Source: CALFXN01 sp964451935 (lineage in GTDB: Bacteria; Synergistota; Synergistia; Synergistales; Aminobacteriaceae). Taken from it: 17,794 nt of DNA. A model generated the notes under the pieces. It had not been told where the DNA came from. It ran no database searches and saw only the letters and a list, made by a program, of their open reading frames with translations. Both the position numbers and the translations under genes were made by a program. Each line of letters starts with the position of its first letter. Within the stretch, counting starts at the first letter, position 1. This document shows positions 14,581 to 17,794 of the stretch, piece after piece. The stretch covers positions 1 to 17,794 of the forward strand of contig CAYVKE010000061.1 of NCBI GenBank assembly GCA_964451935.1. The letters run 5' to 3'.

Positions 14581-16671
14581 CTACGGGAGCGGAAAGTGCC
14601 CCCACATCGGAGTCCCTATGAAAAACCCGATCTTGAAGTCGTTCTCGTCATTATAGAGGAACATCAGCCGCGCATCGAGGAACTTTCCGGGAATTGACAG
14701 GGAAATCCCGGTCTCCCAGAGGTTTCGGATGCGATCGCCCTCGTCGTTCCAGGCGTACCCCATTCCGCCGAAGATCTCGCCCATCAGGCTTCCCCACCAG
14801 CTCTTGATGTACACTCGCCGGAAGGCGATGTTCCACCACGCCATGAATTCGGCTTCGATCGGCCGCCCCGCATAGCTGTACAGCTCCTGCGCCGCGCCGA
14901 GATACGCCGCATGCCCGGGGGTCTTCTCGTCGCCCTCCGCAAAACCGGCGCGCAGGTAGAATCGCCACTTGTCCGAAAGCTCCGCGGCCTGGAAGAAGGA
15001 CAGGCGATAGAGGATCTCGTCGTAGTCCGGCCACCAGATCTTCGCCTGGATCGCGGTCCCCTTCGTCGGGTCGGTGTCGCTGTCCATCGTGCTGTAGGTC
15101 AGGAACCCATACGGCCCCCACGCCGTCGTGACCTCGCCGAGTTCCCGGACGCTCTCCGCCGCGAATCCGAATCCGGCGTTCGCCGCTCCGAAGCGGAAGC
15201 GTTTGACGACCCCTGCGCCGTAGCGTTCCCACGTCCGGAGCCGCGCGTTTTGCGGCGCGACCTCCCAGCTCTGGCCGGAGAGGAGAACTTCCCAGGAGCG
15301 GTCCTCATCGGGATCCGTCAGATAGCTGACTTCGACGCCCCACTGTTCGCCGATCTTGAGCGTCGTGCGGAACAAATCGCCTTCATGGATGACGTTCCGG
15401 GCGACGCCGTTCACGTAGATCCAGCGATACGGATGCAGGTTCGTCGTGAACCCGCCGACGTTGACCTCGTAGTCCGGTTTGCGCTGGATCTTCATGACGA
15501 CGACGGTGCCGCCGTTCTCCTTCTCGAGATAATAGTCCACCGCCTGTATATCGCTGCGCTTCCCGAGTTCCATTCCCGCCCGGATCACGTCGACCTCGCT
15601 CGGGGGTTTGCCGATCCATTCGGAATATTTTTCCCGCAACGCCCCGGCCATTTTCGCCGACACTCCTTCAAATCGAATATCGGAGACGGCGGGAACGGGC
15701 TTTTTCACGCGGTGCGGTGCCGCGGGCGCCTCGGCGATGCGCCGTTCGATTTCCGGCATGTGTCCCATCGCGACCATTCGCCCGTTTTCGACGACTTGCC
15801 GGGCGCTCCTCGTATCGAACATGGCGACGCCCCGGACATCCGGCGTGATGAGGACATCGGCGGCCAGTTTCTCGACGGCGACATTCGAGGCCGTGAAGAT
15901 CGTCGTCGTCTGGTCGATCACGTCGAGAATCGAGCGCAGCTGTTCTTTCGACCGGGGGGAACTCGTAACGTCCACGGCGACCACGGGATAGCCGGGGAAG
16001 ATCTCCTTCGCCGTGAAAACCGGAAGATTCGAGACGAGCCCTCCGTCGACAAGGAGCTTTCCCCCGATGGACCACGGTTCAAACAGGATCGGGATCGACA
16101 TCGAGGCGCGCATGGCCGAGGCGAGGCTGCCGCTTCGAAGGACGACCTTCTTTCCGGTCTCGAGATCCGTGGCCACGGCCGCAAACGGAATCGGCAGATC
16201 GTCGAAATGGACGATCTGCACGCGCGACGCGAGCTGCGCGAACTTCTCGAGGAGCTTGACGCCCGTCAGTCCGCCGAGCGGTCCGGTCACATTTCCCTTC
16301 TTGTCCATATACGCCCACGGAATCTGGTTCAGACGCGCGTCGGAGTCGCCGCTCGGAACGAATATGGGCGTCGCCTGCTCCGACATGAGGTTTCCGAGAT
16401 CGAGCGTCTCGACGACCTCGAGAATCTCTTCGGGCGAGTGCCCGCTCGCCGCAAGTCCGCCGATGATCGATCCCATGCTCGTCCCGACGATGCCGACGAT
16501 CGGGATGTTCTTTTCTTCGAGGGCCTGCAACACGCCGATATGCGCAAGGCCGCGCATCGCCCCGCCGGACAGGACGAGCACGATGCCGCCCTTGTGCTCC
16601 GCCTGCGCATGCGCCGCCATCAGCAACATCATGCAGAACGAGCAGACGAAACAGGTGATTCTCTTCTTCAT
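14581..16671 (-). CDS. Patatin-like phospholipase with POTRA and outer-membrane beta-barrel domains (PlpD-like)
   Basis: This 696-residue exported protein has a signal peptide (MKKR, hydrophobic stretch, likely cleavage after AQA at 24). A patatin lipase domain (about 27-220) has oxyanion motif GGAMRG (36-41), catalytic Ser65 in GTSMG and Asp209 in DGG, so the Ser-Asp dyad is intact. Residues about 328-395 resemble a POTRA domain (VSDIRFEGVSAKMAGALREK), and about 400-696 is rich in alternating aromatic residues and strands, as in BamA/D15-type barrels. This order matches type Vd secretion (PlpD of Pseudomonas), where the barrel anchors or exports the lipase; release versus surface display is not evident. 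The ATG at 16671 follows GGAGG. It heads the group with proS and trpS, an unexpected pairing. Confidence 0.92.
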   Translation of the reverse strand: MKKRITCFVCSFCMMLLMAAHAQAEHKGGIVLVLSGGAMRGLAHIGVLQALEEKNIPIVGIVGTSMGSIIGGLAASGHSPEEILEVVETLDLGNLMSEQATPIFVPSGDSDARLNQIPWAYMDKKGNVTGPLGGLTGVKLLEKFAQLASRVQIVHFDDLPIPFAAVATDLETGKKVVLRSGSLASAMRASMSIPILFEPWSIGGKLLVDGGLVSNLPVFTAKEIFPGYPVVAVDVTSSPRSKEQLRSILDVIDQTTTIFTASNVAVEKLAADVLITPDVRGVAMFDTRSARQVVENGRMVAMGHMPEIERRIAEAPAAPHRVKKPVPAVSDIRFEGVSAKMAGALREKYSEWIGKPPSEVDVIRAGMELGKRSDIQAVDYYLEKENGGTVVVMKIQRKPDYEVNVGGFTTNLHPYRWIYVNGVARNVIHEGDLFRTTLKIGEQWGVEVSYLTDPDEDRSWEVLLSGQSWEVAPQNARLRTWERYGAGVVKRFRFGAANAGFGFAAESVRELGEVTTAWGPYGFLTYSTMDSDTDPTKGTAIQAKIWWPDYDEILYRLSFFQAAELSDKWRFYLRAGFAEGDEKTPGHAAYLGAAQELYSYAGRPIEAEFMAWWNIAFRRVYIKSWWGSLMGEIFGGMGYAWNDEGDRIRNLWETGISLSIPGKFLDARLMFLYNDENDFKIGFFIGTPMWGHFPLP

Positions 16672-16729
16672 GATCGCTTTCCTCCATACATTTCTCTCGC
16701 GTCCGGAGAATTTCATCGGATATGGCGGC

Positions 16730-16758
16730 ATTGTATCCCAGTCACCCCTTCACCACAA
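16730..16758 (-). promoter_or_regulatory. Promoter of the patatin-proS-trpS group
   Basis: On the minus strand TTGTGG (16758-16753) is followed after exactly 17 bases by TACAAT (16735-16730). Transcription would start near 16723, about 50 bases before the patatin start codon. The -35 hexamer is half of an inverted repeat shared with the opposite promoter. Confidence 0.55.
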
Positions 16759-16779
16759 GAAGATTCCATCCCCTTGTGG
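16753..16779. repeat. Inverted repeat between the divergent patatin and symporter promoters
   Basis: CCACAAG (16753-16759) and CTTGTGG (16773-16779) are exact reverse complements separated by 13 bases. The left arm contains the leftward -35. The right arm overlaps the rightward -35 region. A regulator on both arms could control both promoters; that use is inferred. Confidence 0.45.
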
Positions 16780-16805
16780 ACGTTCCCGATGATTCGGGCT
16801 ATACT
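16777..16805 (+). promoter_or_regulatory. Promoter of the symporter gene
   Basis: TGGACG (16777-16782) is followed after 17 bases by TATACT (16800-16805). A start near 16812 would leave a leader of about 100 bases before the TTG start codon. An overlapping TTGTGG at 16774 would need a 20-base spacer and is less likely. Confidence 0.5.
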
Positions 16806-16848
16806 GTCTATTAAATGCATTATGTGTTTTATCGACTGGAGGGATGCT

Positions 16849-16860
16849 ATGGTTCCCTGA
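16849..16860 (+). other. Three-codon leader ORF (Met-Val-Pro-stop) in the symporter leader
   Basis: GGAGGG (16838-16843) is followed after five bases by ATG GTT CCC TGA. The site is a well-spaced ribosome binding site on a minimal ORF, 54 bases before the real start codon. A second ATG at 16844 would read 11 codons to a TAG but is too close to the GGAGGG. It may be a translational-control leader or simple chance. Confidence 0.3.
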
Positions 16861-16914
16861 TATCCGGTTCATCGGTTAGTTTTTCTTTCATCTTTCAATG
16901 GGAGGTGTATTCTT

Positions 16915-17794
16915 TTGGAAGAAAAGAAAGGCATTCCGCTCATCTGGCAAATCGCAATAGGCTTCGTTCTCGGCATCGCCGCAGGCGCCATGGTCGGACC
17001 GTCGATCAAAATCGTGGAGCCCGTGGGCAAGCTCTTTATCACCCTTCTGAAAATGCTCATCGTTCCGCTCGTTTTCTCAAGCCTCGTCGTCGGCACCGCT
17101 TCCATCGGCGATCCTCGGTCGCTCGGACGCATCGGCGGAAAGACCCTGTTCCTCTATCTCCTCACGACCGCCGTGGCCATCGTGATCGGCCTCTCTCTCG
17201 GAAGCTTCATCCAGCCCGGAGTCGGAATGGCGCTGACCGATGTCGCCAAGGCGCAGCCGAAGGCGGCCCCCGCAATCGCCGACGTCTTCCTCAACCTCTT
17301 CCCCGCGAATCCGCTCAAGGCGCTGGTCGATGGCGATATGCTCCCGATCATCGTTTTCGCCCTGCTCTTCGGAATTTCCGCCATTTTCGCCGGAGAAAAG
17401 GGAAAGCCCGTCATCGCCTTCTTCGACGCAGTCGCCGAAACGATGTACAAGCTCACCGGCATCGTCATGCTGGTCGCCCCGTACGGCGTCTTCGCGCTGA
17501 TCGCGGTGACGGTGTCGAAGTACGGCCTTTCCGTACTCGCCCCGTTCGCGAAGGTCATCATCGCCGTGTATGCGGGATGCGCCCTTCACGCGATCATTGT
17601 GTACTCCGGGCTCGTCAGATTGTTCGCCCACCGTTCTGCGGGCTGGTTCTTCTCGGGAGCGAAAGAAGCGATGCTGACGGCGTTCGTCACGCGGTCGAGT
17701 TCCGCGACGCTCCCCGTGACCATGCGCTGCGCCAAGGAGAACCTCGGAATTTCCGAGAAAGTCTCCTCCTTCGTCCTTCCCCTGGGAGCCACAA
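16915..17794 (+). CDS. Dicarboxylate/amino-acid:cation symporter (DAACS family), 3' end missing
   Basis: The first 293 residues of an inner-membrane transporter run open to the right edge. The start is a TTG at 16915, eight bases after GGAGGT. The protein has hydrophobic segments at about 8-28, 38-62, 77-98, 142-158, 182-202 and 210-234. KMLIVPLVFSSLVVG (46-60) and TRSSSATLPVTM (259-270), the serine-rich re-entrant hairpin HP1 of glutamate/aspartate transporters, identify the family. Arg260 before the serines is the arrangement seen in prokaryotic GltPh-like members. The NMDGT motif and substrate-determining TM8 lie beyond the edge, so glutamate, aspartate, C4-dicarboxylate, serine or cystine cannot be told apart. 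Confidence 0.93.
   Translation, partial: MEEKKGIPLIWQIAIGFVLGIAAGAMVGPSIKIVEPVGKLFITLLKMLIVPLVFSSLVVGTASIGDPRSLGRIGGKTLFLYLLTTAVAIVIGLSLGSFIQPGVGMALTDVAKAQPKAAPAIADVFLNLFPANPLKALVDGDMLPIIVFALLFGISAIFAGEKGKPVIAFFDAVAETMYKLTGIVMLVAPYGVFALIAVTVSKYGLSVLAPFAKVIIAVYAGCALHAIIVYSGLVRLFAHRSAGWFFSGAKEAMLTAFVTRSSSATLPVTMRCAKENLGISEKVSSFVLPLGAT

Noticed and set aside
14911..16860. 649-codon plus-strand open frame opposite the patatin gene
   Set aside because: The minus strand encodes a complete patatin-barrel protein with signal peptide and catalytic motifs. The plus-strand frame has neither.
17077..17631. Minus-strand open frames under the symporter
   Set aside because: The plus-strand frame starting at TTG has clear DAACS motifs and membrane segments. 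The antisense frames are acidic shadow sequence.

Overview
The window is GC-rich, densely packed and mostly encoded on the minus strand. It looks like a chromosomal segment of an anaerobic diderm bacterium. An exported patatin fused to an outer-membrane barrel indicates an outer membrane. The archaeal/eukaryotic-type ProS, a TrpS with a four-cysteine iron-sulfur motif, a Liv-type amino-acid ABC transporter and an ATC-hydrolase-family protein together suggest Synergistota. That placement is an inference from gene content, not a measured result.

Region 1 (1-197) holds no gene, but it carries a good leftward promoter (125-152) for something beyond the left edge.

Region 2 (198-10062) is one uninterrupted minus-strand array of 13 genes. 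In transcription order these are an XRE-cupin regulator, dhaK2, dhaL2, livK, livH, livM, livG, livF, an ATC-hydrolase-like gene, dhaK1, dhaL1, dhaM and ptsH. Several junctions are 4-bp stop/start overlaps (dhaK2/dhaL2, livH/livM, livM/livG, dhaL1/dhaM). Hairpins without U-tracts lie after dhaL2, livK and livF. A true intrinsic terminator lies directly in front of the dhaK1 ribosome binding site, where it may act as an attenuator. ptsI (10215-11912) is divergent from the regulator and shares a 152-bp promoter region with it.

Together ptsI, ptsH, dhaM, dhaL and dhaK form a complete soluble PEP-dependent phosphorelay ending on a hydroxyketone kinase: PEP, Enzyme I, HPr, DhaM, DhaL-bound ADP, then substrate covalently held on DhaK. 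No sugar-transporting EIIB or EIIC is present. There are two DhaK/DhaL pairs but only one DhaM, and a complete Liv importer plus an ATC-hydrolase homologue sit between the pairs. This implies that an imported compound, perhaps an amino-acid-like one, is broken down to a hydroxyketone and phosphorylated. The substrate cannot be read from the sequence.

Region 3 (11971-16671) is a second minus-strand group: a PlpD-like patatin/POTRA/beta-barrel protein, archaeal-type proS, and trpS with a C-x22-C-x6-C-x2-C motif. It ends in a strong intrinsic terminator. Region 4 (16672-16914) is a divergent promoter region with an inverted repeat covering the -35 boxes and a three-codon leader ORF. Region 5 (16915 to the right edge) is the first 293 codons of a DAACS-family dicarboxylate/amino-acid:cation symporter that starts at TTG.
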